Of a stretch of DNA of 64,000 nt, positions 55,154 to 64,000 are shown piece by piece (position 1 is the first letter of the stretch; the number at the start of each line of letters is the position of its first letter). The notes under the pieces were generated by a model. The model was not told the origin of the DNA and searched no databases. It saw nothing but the letters and a program-made list of their open reading frames with translations. The translations under genes and the position numbers were made by a program. Source of the stretch: Flavihumibacter soli (GTDB taxonomy: Bacteria; Bacteroidota; Bacteroidia; Sphingobacteriales; Sphingobacteriaceae); assembly GCF_010692725.1 (NCBI RefSeq), contig NZ_JAAFZB010000091.1, positions 124,001 through 188,000 of the forward strand, given 5' to 3'.

Positions 55154-56953
55154 ATGGAAAATTTTGATCATCGGTCAGCATTAAAAAAGATCCCGGGAAG
55201 ACCGGGTGTATATCAGTTTTATGATGTCGGCGGCGAGCTTATCTATATCGGTAAAGCTAAAAATCTGAAGAACCGGGTCGGGTCCTACTTCAATAAGGAT
55301 ACCTATAAGATTAATGCAAAGACACGGGTACTTGTCAGCAAAATACAGAACATAACTTTCACGATCGTTGATACGGAAATTGATGCCTGGTTGCTTGAGA
55401 ACAGCCTTATCAAAAAGCATCAGCCGCGGTATAACGTATTATTGAAGGATGACAAGACCTACCCATGGATTGTGATCAAGCATGAACGTTTTCCCCGGAT
55501 CTACTGGACCCGTAATCTTATAAAGGATGGCTCAACGTATTTTGGTCCTTATGCTTCCGTAAGCATGATGCATACTATTTTAGGTATGGTCAAGGAGATC
55601 TATCCCTTAAGAACCTGCAATCTGCCGCTCACCCCCGCGAATATTGAATCCGGAAAGTTCCGGGTTTGCCTGGAGTACCAAATTGGAAACTGTAAGGGTC
55701 CCTGCCAGGCTTTTCAGACAGAAGAAGACTACCATCAGAATATTGAGGAGATAAAAGATATCCTTAATGGCAAGACCGGCGCGATCATCCGCAGGCTAAA
55801 GAATGAACTTGACCAGTCGATCGCTGATCTGAACTTTGAATTGGCGCACCGGCTCAAAAGGAAATATGAACTCCTTGAAAAATATCAGAGCAAATCAACG
55901 ATCGTTAATTCTTCCATATCTGACGTTGATGTCTTCAGTATTGCATCCGATGAAAAGCATGCATTCATAAATTATCTGAAGGTCATGAACGGAACAGTAA
56001 CGACCACTCAGACTCTTGAACTGAAGAAACGGGTTGAGGAAAGCGATGTAGACCTTTTAACAATAGCGATCTCGGAATTCCGAACAAGGTTTAACAGTCA
56101 TTCCCGCGAGATCATTGTGCCTTTTGAAATAGATTGGGTCGATACAGGAATTAAATTCACGGTTCCGAAGCTGGGGGAAAAGAAAAAGCTTCTTGACCTT
56201 TCTCAGAAAAATGTGGCTTTCTTCAAAAGGGAAAAGCTGGAGCACTATGAAAAGTTGAACCCTGAAGTACGCACCGAGCGGCTGCTGAATCAGATGATGA
56301 CGGATCTCAGACTTAATCAGCTACCAAGGCATATTGAATGTTTTGACAACTCGAACTTCCAGGGCAAATTTCCTGTTTCTTCAATAGTAGTCTTCAAGGA
56401 TACTAAACCATCTAAAAAGGATTACAGGCATTTTAATGTAAAAACGGTTGAAGGTCCGAATGACTTTGCTACCATGGAAGAAGCGGTTCACCGGCGTTAC
56501 CGCCGGATGCTTGAAGAGGGCGAGACCTTGCCTCAGCTTATAGTTATAGACGGCGGTAAGGGACAACTGTCTTCGGCAATGAAGAGCCTGAAATTACTCG
56601 GAATAGAAACCCAGGTGACCGTAATTGGAATTGCCAAGCGCTTGGAGGAGATCTATTATCCTAATGACCCTTACCCCTTGTATCTTGATAAAAAGTCGGA
56701 ATCTCTAAAGATCATTCAGCAACTCCGGGATGAAGCTCACCGGTTCGGTATCACCTTTCATCGCCTGAAGCGTAATAAAGCGACGCTTGCCACCGAACTG
56801 GAAAGTATTCCCGGGGTTGGCAGGACATCCGCCGATAAACTACTTCGGAAATTTAAGTCTGTAAAAAATATCCGACTGGCTTCCGAAACCCAACTGTTAG
56901 AGGTCCTGAATATAAAACAGGTAAAGGCCCTGACCGACTACTTTCAAAAATAG
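55154..56953 (+). CDS. uvrC: Excinuclease ABC subunit C
   Basis: 599 residues. The N-terminal GIY-YIG nuclease is PGVYQFYDVGGELIYIGKAKNLKNRVGSYF, the UVR motif is LNFELAHRLKRKYELL, the RNase H-like second nuclease holds IECFDNSNFQGKFPVSSIVVF and IVIDGGKGQLSSA, and the HhH domain is LESIPGVGRTSADKLLRKFKSVKNI. It makes both incisions in nucleotide excision repair after UvrAB loading. A 61-base gap follows PBP1A. The 168-base gap before the last gene has only a weak GCTCC/GGAGC hairpin near 56962. Confidence 0.97.
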   Translation: MENFDHRSALKKIPGRPGVYQFYDVGGELIYIGKAKNLKNRVGSYFNKDTYKINAKTRVLVSKIQNITFTIVDTEIDAWLLENSLIKKHQPRYNVLLKDDKTYPWIVIKHERFPRIYWTRNLIKDGSTYFGPYASVSMMHTILGMVKEIYPLRTCNLPLTPANIESGKFRVCLEYQIGNCKGPCQAFQTEEDYHQNIEEIKDILNGKTGAIIRRLKNELDQSIADLNFELAHRLKRKYELLEKYQSKSTIVNSSISDVDVFSIASDEKHAFINYLKVMNGTVTTTQTLELKKRVEESDVDLLTIAISEFRTRFNSHSREIIVPFEIDWVDTGIKFTVPKLGEKKKLLDLSQKNVAFFKREKLEHYEKLNPEVRTERLLNQMMTDLRLNQLPRHIECFDNSNFQGKFPVSSIVVFKDTKPSKKDYRHFNVKTVEGPNDFATMEEAVHRRYRRMLEEGETLPQLIVIDGGKGQLSSAMKSLKLLGIETQVTVIGIAKRLEEIYYPNDPYPLYLDKKSESLKIIQQLRDEAHRFGITFHRLKRNKATLATELESIPGVGRTSADKLLRKFKSVKNIRLASETQLLEVLNIKQVKALTDYFQK

Positions 56954-57121
56954 CCTTTCCTGCTCCCTTTTGGAGCGTTACCCATCAGTGGTACAGTCAC
57001 TTAATTTTGAAGATAACTTTTTGCTTAAGTCTTCGTACAACGTAAGGAGTGACCGTTTAGTATAAGCTTCAGTCTGACCGATTTCACTAAGCGTTCCGCG
57101 AACCGGGGGTAAATTGTTTAA

Positions 57122-60100
57122 ATGAAAATACTTCTACACTCTAAGTTATTTCGTTTTATTGCTGCAATCACAGGCATCCTGGTATTGGCGTTCACACCCG
57201 GGAATGCCCTTTCCCAATGTTTTACCTATCCTCCAAGTGGAAACACAAGCCCATTCTATGCTTCCTGTAGTGACGGCAGCGGTATAACATTTAATATTAA
57301 TGCTAAAAGCAATATAGATGCTCCGGCAACAGGGCCAAATTATGGCTCATGCAGCGCAAGTCAGAAGAGTGTGCGGGTCAACTCACAATGGATTTTGTTC
57401 AAAGCAACTGATAACGGAAATGTTGATTTGAGCGGAAACATCAATACCGGTAATTTATACCTATGGGTTTGGGGAGGCTTTGATGTCATGCCCACAAATT
57501 GTACGGATTTACAAAGCTTAGTTCACTGCGGTCAGTACGATCATGGTTTCACCGCCTCTACTTTTCCGGTAGTAAAAGATAAATGGTATGTGATGCTTGC
57601 CTCCGGCTTTAAGGGAAGCGATTCATATTTCAGTCTTTCCGGATCCGGGCCAATAGCAATTCCCCCACCTGTAATTCCCAATAAGGCACGTTGCGGAGCG
57701 GGGCCGGTTACTTTCACCGCTTCGGGCGCCTTAACGGGCCAGCTTTACAGGTGGTATGATAGTAATGGTACCCTGGTGCAATCAAGCACTAGTTCTACAT
57801 ATACCACACCTGTTCTAAACGCAAGTGCCACATACTCAGTTGAAATACAGGTACTTGGCGCTAACGGAACAAACTGTGAAAGTGTTCGAACTCCTGTCAC
57901 TGCAACCATAAACGATTTACCTAAAATCATATCTGAGCCAGCAACCACACTGGTTTGTGAAGGTGAAACCGCTAGCTTTACAGTGGGCGCAACCGGCGCC
58001 GGCCTGACATACCAATGGCAGGTGTTCTCTTTGTTCACAGGGTTTACAAACCTGAGCAACGGAGCTAAATACAGCGGAACCAATACACCGACACTAAGCG
58101 TTTCGGGCATAACACCGTCTATTTTACCCACTATTTACCGGGTTATCGTTGGAGGCACCTGCTCTCCCTCAGCGACCAGCAATCCCGCCCTGCTTTGGGT
58201 TATCCCTTCACCGAATAGCTATACAGTCACGGGGGGTGGCAATTACTGTGCTGACGGTACCGGGAAACCGATTGGATTAAGCGATTCACAGATTGGTGTG
58301 AGATATCAGCTTCAGAAAAACGGAATAAATTCAGGGAACCCGGTGGATGGCACCGGATCAGCACTTGATTTTGGGATCAAAACTGATGGAATTTACACCG
58401 TAATAGCTACTAATACGGCCACCGGCTGCCCGGCTCCAATGACCGGCAGCAGGACCATAACGCGTTTGCTACCTATAACAGCGACTGTTGTTGTCAATCC
58501 CCACACCTGTGCCGGTCCTGGTTCTATACAGGTACAAAATGTGACTGGTGGTCTGGCGCCATACAGCTATAGTATTGATGGCGTAACGTTTCAATCAACA
58601 AATGTGTTCCCTGTAGCAAATCCGGGAAGTTATAATATTATCGTTAAAGATGCTGCCGGATGCCTGTTCACAGAAACCCGGGTAGTGACTGCACTTGATC
58701 CGCCGATAGACCTGAACTTCACGGCTACGCAGGTTACCTGCCCGGGACTAACTTCAGATGTAACGCTTTCACCAGTTAAGGGCATCGGGCCCTTCACTTA
58801 CCAGATTACCGCTCCGGCAACTCATACTACTGCAGTTCCATCCGTCAGCACATTTCAAGGTTTGCCTTCCGGCACTTATACCTTCCGGGTAACAGACAGC
58901 AGAGGTTGTTCCTACCAGGAAAATTATACGATAAATCCCATTACACCAATCGATGTGGTTGGGCAGTTAGTGGCTAATGTAACTTGCTTTGATGCTGCTG
59001 ATGGCAAGATACAATATACCGTAAGCGGATTTTCGAACACGTACAGCTATACTGTTGATTTTCTCAGTCAGGCTACCGGTGTTACGACCACTTCCACGGC
59101 AATAACAGGTCAAACCAGTCCAGCGATATCTATTTCCGGGGCCGCTGGAACATACAAGATCAACGTGCGGGATGAAGTCACGAATTGTACTAAGAGTTAC
59201 CAGGTAACGGTACAGCGTCCGGCGGCGCCTTTAACTCTTACAGGTACAGTGCGTCCGCTAACCTGCTTTTCTGATCCTTCAGGGTCAGTCACGGCTATCC
59301 CATCCGGCGGCTGGGGTAGTAACCAATATCACCTGCAATTGCCCGACGGAACCCTGACGCCGAAACAAGGAGGTGTGCAATTTACAGGATTGCTTGCGAG
59401 CGGCAGCTATATCCTTTTCGTAACCGATGGAAACGGATGCCAGGTCCCTTTCCCTTTTTCGCTTTCCGTACCCCCTCCCCCAATTGTAAGCCTTGATGCG
59501 GCATCAGATCTGTGCTTTGACTCGAACCTTGCCAAGCTTGTTATCAACGCAAGCGGCGGCCTGGCGCCATATACCTACAGCATTAACGGAGCTTCGCCTG
59601 TAAACAGTAATATATTTGCGAACCTTATCCCCGGTGATTACACAATTACCGTTATGGGTGCTAATGGATGTCAAACGCAGATCACCCAGACAATTCGCCC
59701 TGAGCTGATTGCCAATGCCAGCCTTATTAAAAACCTTAACTGTACAGCAAGTCCGGAGGCCGCTATTAATGTTGGTATAACCGGCGGCTATGCTCCCTAT
59801 AGTTATGAAGCGCGATATAACGGAGGTGCCTACGGTAGTCCTGTAACATTCACAGGTACTTCCTTTTCTTATGCCGCTCCGACAGCAGGTACATACCAGT
59901 TCCGCATCACAGATGCTAAGGGATGCTCCGATGAGTCGAATATTATAACGGTGGTGGCCGCTGTGCCACCGGTAATTACCCAAGTTTCAGAAATTCAAAA
60001 AATACTTTGCGCCGGGGAAGCAAGTGCAGCCATTAGGGTAATAACAACGCCTGCTACAGGGCTTTCACCATTTACCTATACACTTACTGACGGAATAACA

Positions 60101-63100
60101 TCCATAAGCCAAAGTTCGTCAACCTTCTCCGGACTGAAAGCCGGCAATTACAAAGTAATAGTGACTGATGCGAATGGCTGTAAGGACAGCACTACCATTC
60201 CCCTGGTCGAACCTTCTGTAATATCAGCGGCAGCTATACCAACTCCAATAACCTGTGCGACAGACGGTAGCGGACGTATTTTAGGGAACATTCAGATCGA
60301 CAATAGTTCAGCCGGAGGTAAAGCGCCTTATAGTTACTATATCTATGGCACAAGCGGGCAGCTAAAGGGTTCAAAGCTTGCGACAGCTGATTTAACGTTC
60401 ACTCAGGACAGTCTGGACTTTGGAGGTTATTATGCAATAATCGTAGATGCAAACGGGTGTTCACAACGCATCAACAATATTCAAATCACTACGGTCAATG
60501 ATTTGACCATCGACATTTCACCTCTTACCGCAGATTGTGCGAATGGTGCATCTGTAAAGGTTTCTGTACCTGCCGGCATGGGCGTTGGTCCGTTTAAATT
60601 CAGGATCTTTCCAAATGGAGCCTTTCTTTCTCCAGATACGAATAATCCGCGTGCACACACTTTTACCGGCCTAACTCCGGATGTAACATATTCTTTTGAA
60701 GTTCTCGACGAGAGTACAGGCTGTACTTTCAATAAAGAGGCAACTCCCCTACCGACCTTTTCAAATCTGGCTATTGCCACCACAGCTGCTGCGTCATGCG
60801 GAGTCGATAATGGCAATGTAAGTTTCACATTCAGCAACTGGGAAGCATCGACAAGTTCTATCAGGTATTCTATTTATCCCGAAGGCGCCGACCCCTCGAA
60901 TCCTTTAGATCTACCTGTTCTTACCAATACCATTGCAGTTACGGCAGCCGATTCTCTTACCATTTCAGCAGCGGGCCCATTGGCTCCCGGCGCTTATTTC
61001 GTGTTGCTCACTGAAATCTCAGGCGCAAGCCTTGGTTGTTCTAAAACGGCGGACTTTACAATTGTACAGTCACCCAGTCCCCTGGAATTAACAGCAGGAA
61101 CAGTCAATTCAACATGCAGCACCAAAGGAACAATCACCGCTACCGCGAGATACGGTACTGCACCCTATACATACAGCTATGCTGTTTCGGGCAGTGCTCA
61201 GCCCACAACCTGGAATTCCTTAAATGTTTTTAATGATTTTGCCGGCAGTTATGATGTGTATGTAAAGGATGCCTACGGCTGTATTGAGAAGGCCACAGTT
61301 ACCATTTCCCAGGATCCTACACCCGTGCTCGCGGCGTTGACAGTTGACAACCAATGCGATGTAACAGAAGGCAATTTCGAAATGAGTGTTGCTCTTGCAA
61401 CTCCCGGTGTTGGCCCGCATTCATATAGCATAAACGGTGGTGCTTTTGTAGCTCATCCAGGCGCTTTTGTTTATTCAGGATTAAGTTCAGGAGACTATAC
61501 AGTTTCTGTTCGTGATGCTAATGGTTGTACAAATACTTCGACAATTAAGATCTATCCTCCTACTTACCTGACACCGATCGTTAAACTGCAGCCTACTTGT
61601 GCGGATAATGACGGGAAAGTCCTGGTAGAAGTAACTGGTGGTTCAGGCAATTACAAGTATGATCTAATTAAAATAACAGTTGATGAAACGACGAATGTAA
61701 CTACCAGGACAAGCGTTAGTCCCGGAGGAGTTCCACAATCTTCGAACGTGTTTTCCGGATTAGCCGCGGGTGAATATAGGGCATTGGTGATTGATGTGAT
61801 GAGTCCTTTCTGCGTGGAGGAACAGGGTGTTGAACTCGAACTTCCATCAGAAGTTAGTTTTCAATACTTCCCCTATAATGTATCGTGTCCGGCTGGTGGC
61901 GATGGTTCGATAGTGGTTGTTATGGATCCATCAGTCGCTGATAGTGAAACGCAGCCCGGTGGAGTCAATAATAATCCGCCCTTCATTTATACACTCACTA
62001 ATACGCTTACCAATGCTTCGGTTTCGCAAAGCACACCTGTTTTTGCCGGTTTACCTGCCGGATCATATAAAATCAGGGTTACATCTGAACGAAACTGTTA
62101 TAAAGAGACAGATGCGGATATAATTATCACGGCACCAGATCCAATCACATTAACTGCTACGGCTACAGACTTCGAATGCGATGTTGATAATTCGATCAAG
62201 ACTTCCACAATAACCATCACAGCAGGTGGAGGCACTGCGCCGTTATTGTACAGTATTGATAATGTTAATTTTCAGAGCTCAAACCTGTTTACGGTTATTG
62301 ATAACGGATCGGTGCAGGCCTTTAACATCTTTGTCAGGGATGCTAACGGATGCTCAATTGCCCCTACTCCCATTAGCATATCCCCTTTACCTAAAATTAC
62401 AGCTGTTAATTTTAACAAGTTAAGCGCAATCAATTGCCTGAACAATAAAGAGACTGTAGAGGTAACCGTTACAGGTGGCTCAGGTGATTACAAATTTGAA
62501 TTATTAGGGACGACAACTTCCCTTAGTCCGGGTGCTAACATCGACAGTGCAAGCTTTGACCTAGCTGACCCCGGCAGCTATACTTTCCGAATTACTGACA
62601 ATGTTACCGGATGCTACTTTATCAGCTTACCATATACAGTAGCACCTTATAGACTACTGGAAGCAGTTGCATCTGTTCAATCAAATGTAACATGTAATGG
62701 TGGTTCCGACGGAACTCTCAGTATTCTGGTCAGCGGATACACCGGTAATTTTGACTATGAAATTCTGAATTCTGCCGGACTTAAAGTTTTAGAGGGATCT
62801 GAAAATACAAGCACCAGTCCGCTCCTGGTATCCGGGCTGGCTGCAGGTAATTATACTGTCCTGATTACAGAAACGGATGCACCTTTTTGCTCAATCGTTT
62901 CAAATTCAGTAACAGTAACACAGCCCGATTCCATAAGCCTTGCAAGTGCGGCAGTTACCGAGCCTGTTGTTTGTTTCGGTGGTAACGCAAGCGTGGTGTT
63001 GGTGGCTGATGGAGGAACAGCTCCCTTATCATATAAACTCGAAAAACTACCGGTTGCCGCAGGCTCACTCACCTTTACCAACTCAGATGGAAATTTCACA

Positions 63101-64000
63101 AACTTAGTGCCTGCTGGCTCTTACGCTTATACGATAACGGATGTTAATAATTGTACACCCGTAACTGGAATATTTGATATCGCTCAGCCGGACAAACTTG
63201 AGTTAAGCTTTCAAAAGACTGAAGACGTGAGCTGCTTCGGAGGACAGGATGGTTTGGCTGAACTAAGGATCACCGGAGGAACGGCACCTTATAACTATGT
63301 CTGGACAAAAGATGGCGTGGTGATTTCCGCGCCTCAATTGAATGCGCTTTCAGCAGGTACTTATAAAGTAGTTATAAAAGATGCTGGTGATTGTGGCCCG
63401 GTTGAAGCAGAGGTTGTTATTACTGAACCTGCAGCTGTTGTCCCTTCTCTCACAATCGATCCTATCCTGTGTTATGGAGGCACTACAACTGCTACAGTTA
63501 CGGCAATTGGCGGAGTCGGATCATACACATACACATTCAATGGCGTAGTTAATACAACCGGGATATTTGACAATATTCCGGCTGGTACCTATTTCTATAG
63601 CGCGGATGATGGTAACAGCTGCGGAGCAGTTTACGGCTCCATAACCATTGAACAACCCATATGGAATATTACAAAAGCGCTCGTTACATCAAATTACAAC
63701 GGAGCACAATTAAGCTGTCCTACTGCTACTGATGGTGAAATCACGGTCGAAGCGAACGTAACAGTTCCCGATGGCACTACCCGCAATGTAGCCTATTCTA
63801 TAGACGGTCAACCGTACGTAGCGTCCGGTATTTTTAATAATCTGGGAGCAGGTAATCATGTTATTTCTTTAAAAGACGAGCAGGGATGTCTTCAGGCATT
63901 TAGTGTTTATGTCTACCCGCCTGCCGAAATTATAGCAACTGCCTCTGTAACATCAGCTGCGGCCTGTGCTGGCTCAAATAGCGGCGAAATAACCGTTGCC
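57122..64000 (+). CDS. Giant secreted protein with SprB-type repeats (3' end outside window)
   Basis: An open frame from ATG 57122 that runs without a stop to the window edge, 2293 codons so far. N terminus: signal peptide (LFRFIAAITGILVLAFTPGNALSQ). Then a unique domain with several Cys (CFTYPPSGNTSPFYASCSDG, VNSQWILFKATDNGNVDL), two or three Ig-like units (AGLTYQWQV, CADGTGKPIGLSD) and, from about 58480, many SprB-like repeats of about 80-95 residues (GGLAPYSYSIDGVTFQSTNVF, NPGSYNIIVKDAAGC, SGTYTFRVTDSRGCSY). Such proteins usually end in a T9SS type B (gliding-associated) domain, which would lie right of the window. It is probably a surface adhesin or gliding-type filament. Confidence 0.88.
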   Translation, partial: MKILLHSKLFRFIAAITGILVLAFTPGNALSQCFTYPPSGNTSPFYASCSDGSGITFNINAKSNIDAPATGPNYGSCSASQKSVRVNSQWILFKATDNGNVDLSGNINTGNLYLWVWGGFDVMPTNCTDLQSLVHCGQYDHGFTASTFPVVKDKWYVMLASGFKGSDSYFSLSGSGPIAIPPPVIPNKARCGAGPVTFTASGALTGQLYRWYDSNGTLVQSSTSSTYTTPVLNASATYSVEIQVLGANGTNCESVRTPVTATINDLPKIISEPATTLVCEGETASFTVGATGAGLTYQWQVFSLFTGFTNLSNGAKYSGTNTPTLSVSGITPSILPTIYRVIVGGTCSPSATSNPALLWVIPSPNSYTVTGGGNYCADGTGKPIGLSDSQIGVRYQLQKNGINSGNPVDGTGSALDFGIKTDGIYTVIATNTATGCPAPMTGSRTITRLLPITATVVVNPHTCAGPGSIQVQNVTGGLAPYSYSIDGVTFQSTNVFPVANPGSYNIIVKDAAGCLFTETRVVTALDPPIDLNFTATQVTCPGLTSDVTLSPVKGIGPFTYQITAPATHTTAVPSVSTFQGLPSGTYTFRVTDSRGCSYQENYTINPITPIDVVGQLVANVTCFDAADGKIQYTVSGFSNTYSYTVDFLSQATGVTTTSTAITGQTSPAISISGAAGTYKINVRDEVTNCTKSYQVTVQRPAAPLTLTGTVRPLTCFSDPSGSVTAIPSGGWGSNQYHLQLPDGTLTPKQGGVQFTGLLASGSYILFVTDGNGCQVPFPFSLSVPPPPIVSLDAASDLCFDSNLAKLVINASGGLAPYTYSINGASPVNSNIFANLIPGDYTITVMGANGCQTQITQTIRPELIANASLIKNLNCTASPEAAINVGITGGYAPYSYEARYNGGAYGSPVTFTGTSFSYAAPTAGTYQFRITDAKGCSDESNIITVVAAVPPVITQVSEIQKILCAGEASAAIRVITTPATGLSPFTYTLTDGITSISQSSSTFSGLKAGNYKVIVTDANGCKDSTTIPLVEPSVISAAAIPTPITCATDGSGRILGNIQIDNSSAGGKAPYSYYIYGTSGQLKGSKLATADLTFTQDSLDFGGYYAIIVDANGCSQRINNIQITTVNDLTIDISPLTADCANGASVKVSVPAGMGVGPFKFRIFPNGAFLSPDTNNPRAHTFTGLTPDVTYSFEVLDESTGCTFNKEATPLPTFSNLAIATTAAASCGVDNGNVSFTFSNWEASTSSIRYSIYPEGADPSNPLDLPVLTNTIAVTAADSLTISAAGPLAPGAYFVLLTEISGASLGCSKTADFTIVQSPSPLELTAGTVNSTCSTKGTITATARYGTAPYTYSYAVSGSAQPTTWNSLNVFNDFAGSYDVYVKDAYGCIEKATVTISQDPTPVLAALTVDNQCDVTEGNFEMSVALATPGVGPHSYSINGGAFVAHPGAFVYSGLSSGDYTVSVRDANGCTNTSTIKIYPPTYLTPIVKLQPTCADNDGKVLVEVTGGSGNYKYDLIKITVDETTNVTTRTSVSPGGVPQSSNVFSGLAAGEYRALVIDVMSPFCVEEQGVELELPSEVSFQYFPYNVSCPAGGDGSIVVVMDPSVADSETQPGGVNNNPPFIYTLTNTLTNASVSQSTPVFAGLPAGSYKIRVTSERNCYKETDADIIITAPDPITLTATATDFECDVDNSIKTSTITITAGGGTAPLLYSIDNVNFQSSNLFTVIDNGSVQAFNIFVRDANGCSIAPTPISISPLPKITAVNFNKLSAINCLNNKETVEVTVTGGSGDYKFELLGTTTSLSPGANIDSASFDLADPGSYTFRITDNVTGCYFISLPYTVAPYRLLEAVASVQSNVTCNGGSDGTLSILVSGYTGNFDYEILNSAGLKVLEGSENTSTSPLLVSGLAAGNYTVLITETDAPFCSIVSNSVTVTQPDSISLASAAVTEPVVCFGGNASVVLVADGGTAPLSYKLEKLPVAAGSLTFTNSDGNFTNLVPAGSYAYTITDVNNCTPVTGIFDIAQPDKLELSFQKTEDVSCFGGQDGLAELRITGGTAPYNYVWTKDGVVISAPQLNALSAGTYKVVIKDAGDCGPVEAEVVITEPAAVVPSLTIDPILCYGGTTTATVTAIGGVGSYTYTFNGVVNTTGIFDNIPAGTYFYSADDGNSCGAVYGSITIEQPIWNITKALVTSNYNGAQLSCPTATDGEITVEANVTVPDGTTRNVAYSIDGQPYVASGIFNNLGAGNHVISLKDEQGCLQAFSVYVYPPAEIIATASVTSAAACAGSNSGEITVA
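58480..64000 (+). repeat. Array of SprB-type repeats in the giant secreted protein
   Basis: Repeated units of about 240-290 bp encode a pattern with PY-Y-I-NG or PFTY in the first half, F-GL-G-Y-V-V-D-GC in the second and a following T-P. Units are divergent, unlike the near-identical repeats of the gene at 8714-19150. Boundaries are approximate. Confidence 0.7.

Noticed and set aside
56954-57121. GCTCC/GGAGC near 56962-56976 as a uvrC terminator.
   Set aside because: Only five base pairs and no T-run follow.

Overview
The window looks like a chromosomal segment of a Bacteroidota bacterium, most likely Sphingobacteriia (a Pedobacter or Mucilaginibacter-like organism). The evidence is: four large secreted proteins, three with type IX secretion (T9SS) type A sorting domains and one with SprB-like repeats; the T9SS/gliding lipoproteins PorW/SprE and GldB; a PID-CTERM small protein; the ileS - TraR/DksA-like - lspA cluster; an F-ATP synthase operon without the beta and epsilon genes; and promoters of the Bacteroidota type (TTTG, about 19 bp, TAnnTTTG). 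No phage, complete insertion sequence, CRISPR array or rRNA operon was seen.

Layout. 1-1.6 kb: the tail of a TolC-type efflux gene, a single-domain response regulator and a BadF-type sugar kinase. 1.6-19.2 kb (all minus strand): three related giant T9SS cargo genes plus a PID-CTERM gene. The first cargo gene is split by a one-base frameshift in a C5 tract; the third is 3478 residues long with three families of tandem repeats. 19.2-22.6 kb: a sparse stretch with two tRNA-Val genes, a decayed tRNA-Val fossil, a covarying hairpin element, recO, an undecaprenol/diacylglycerol kinase and small hypotheticals. 22.7-30.4 kb: ileS, TraR/DksA-like, lspA, a SIMPL protein and unknowns. 30.8-32.9 kb: a histidine kinase and a LuxR-type response regulator, convergent with no base between their stop codons. 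33-43.8 kb: serS, rsmI, a PH/SHOCT protein, lnt, a Tat-exported sugar isomerase-like lipoprotein, nadE, an outer-membrane barrel, gldB and a formyltransferase. 44-50 kb (minus): atpI-hyp-B-E-F-H-A-G. 50-57 kb: porW/sprE, a class A PBP and uvrC. 57.1 kb to the window edge: a fourth giant secreted protein with SprB-type repeats, open at the right edge.

The genes fit an envelope-centred theme. LspA and Lnt mature lipoproteins such as PorW, GldB and the Tat lipoprotein. PorW and GldB belong to the T9SS/gliding machinery, which would export the giant cargo proteins. PBP1A, the undecaprenol kinase homologue and the outer-membrane barrel belong to envelope building. The rest is housekeeping: translation (ileS, serS, rsmI, tRNA-Val), NAD and ATP synthesis, and DNA repair (recO, uvrC). 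The most unusual signals are the frameshifted T9SS gene, the nested repeat blocks in the giant gene, two hairpin elements with compensatory base changes, a tRNA-Val carrying C33, and short-word repeats filling several gene leaders.
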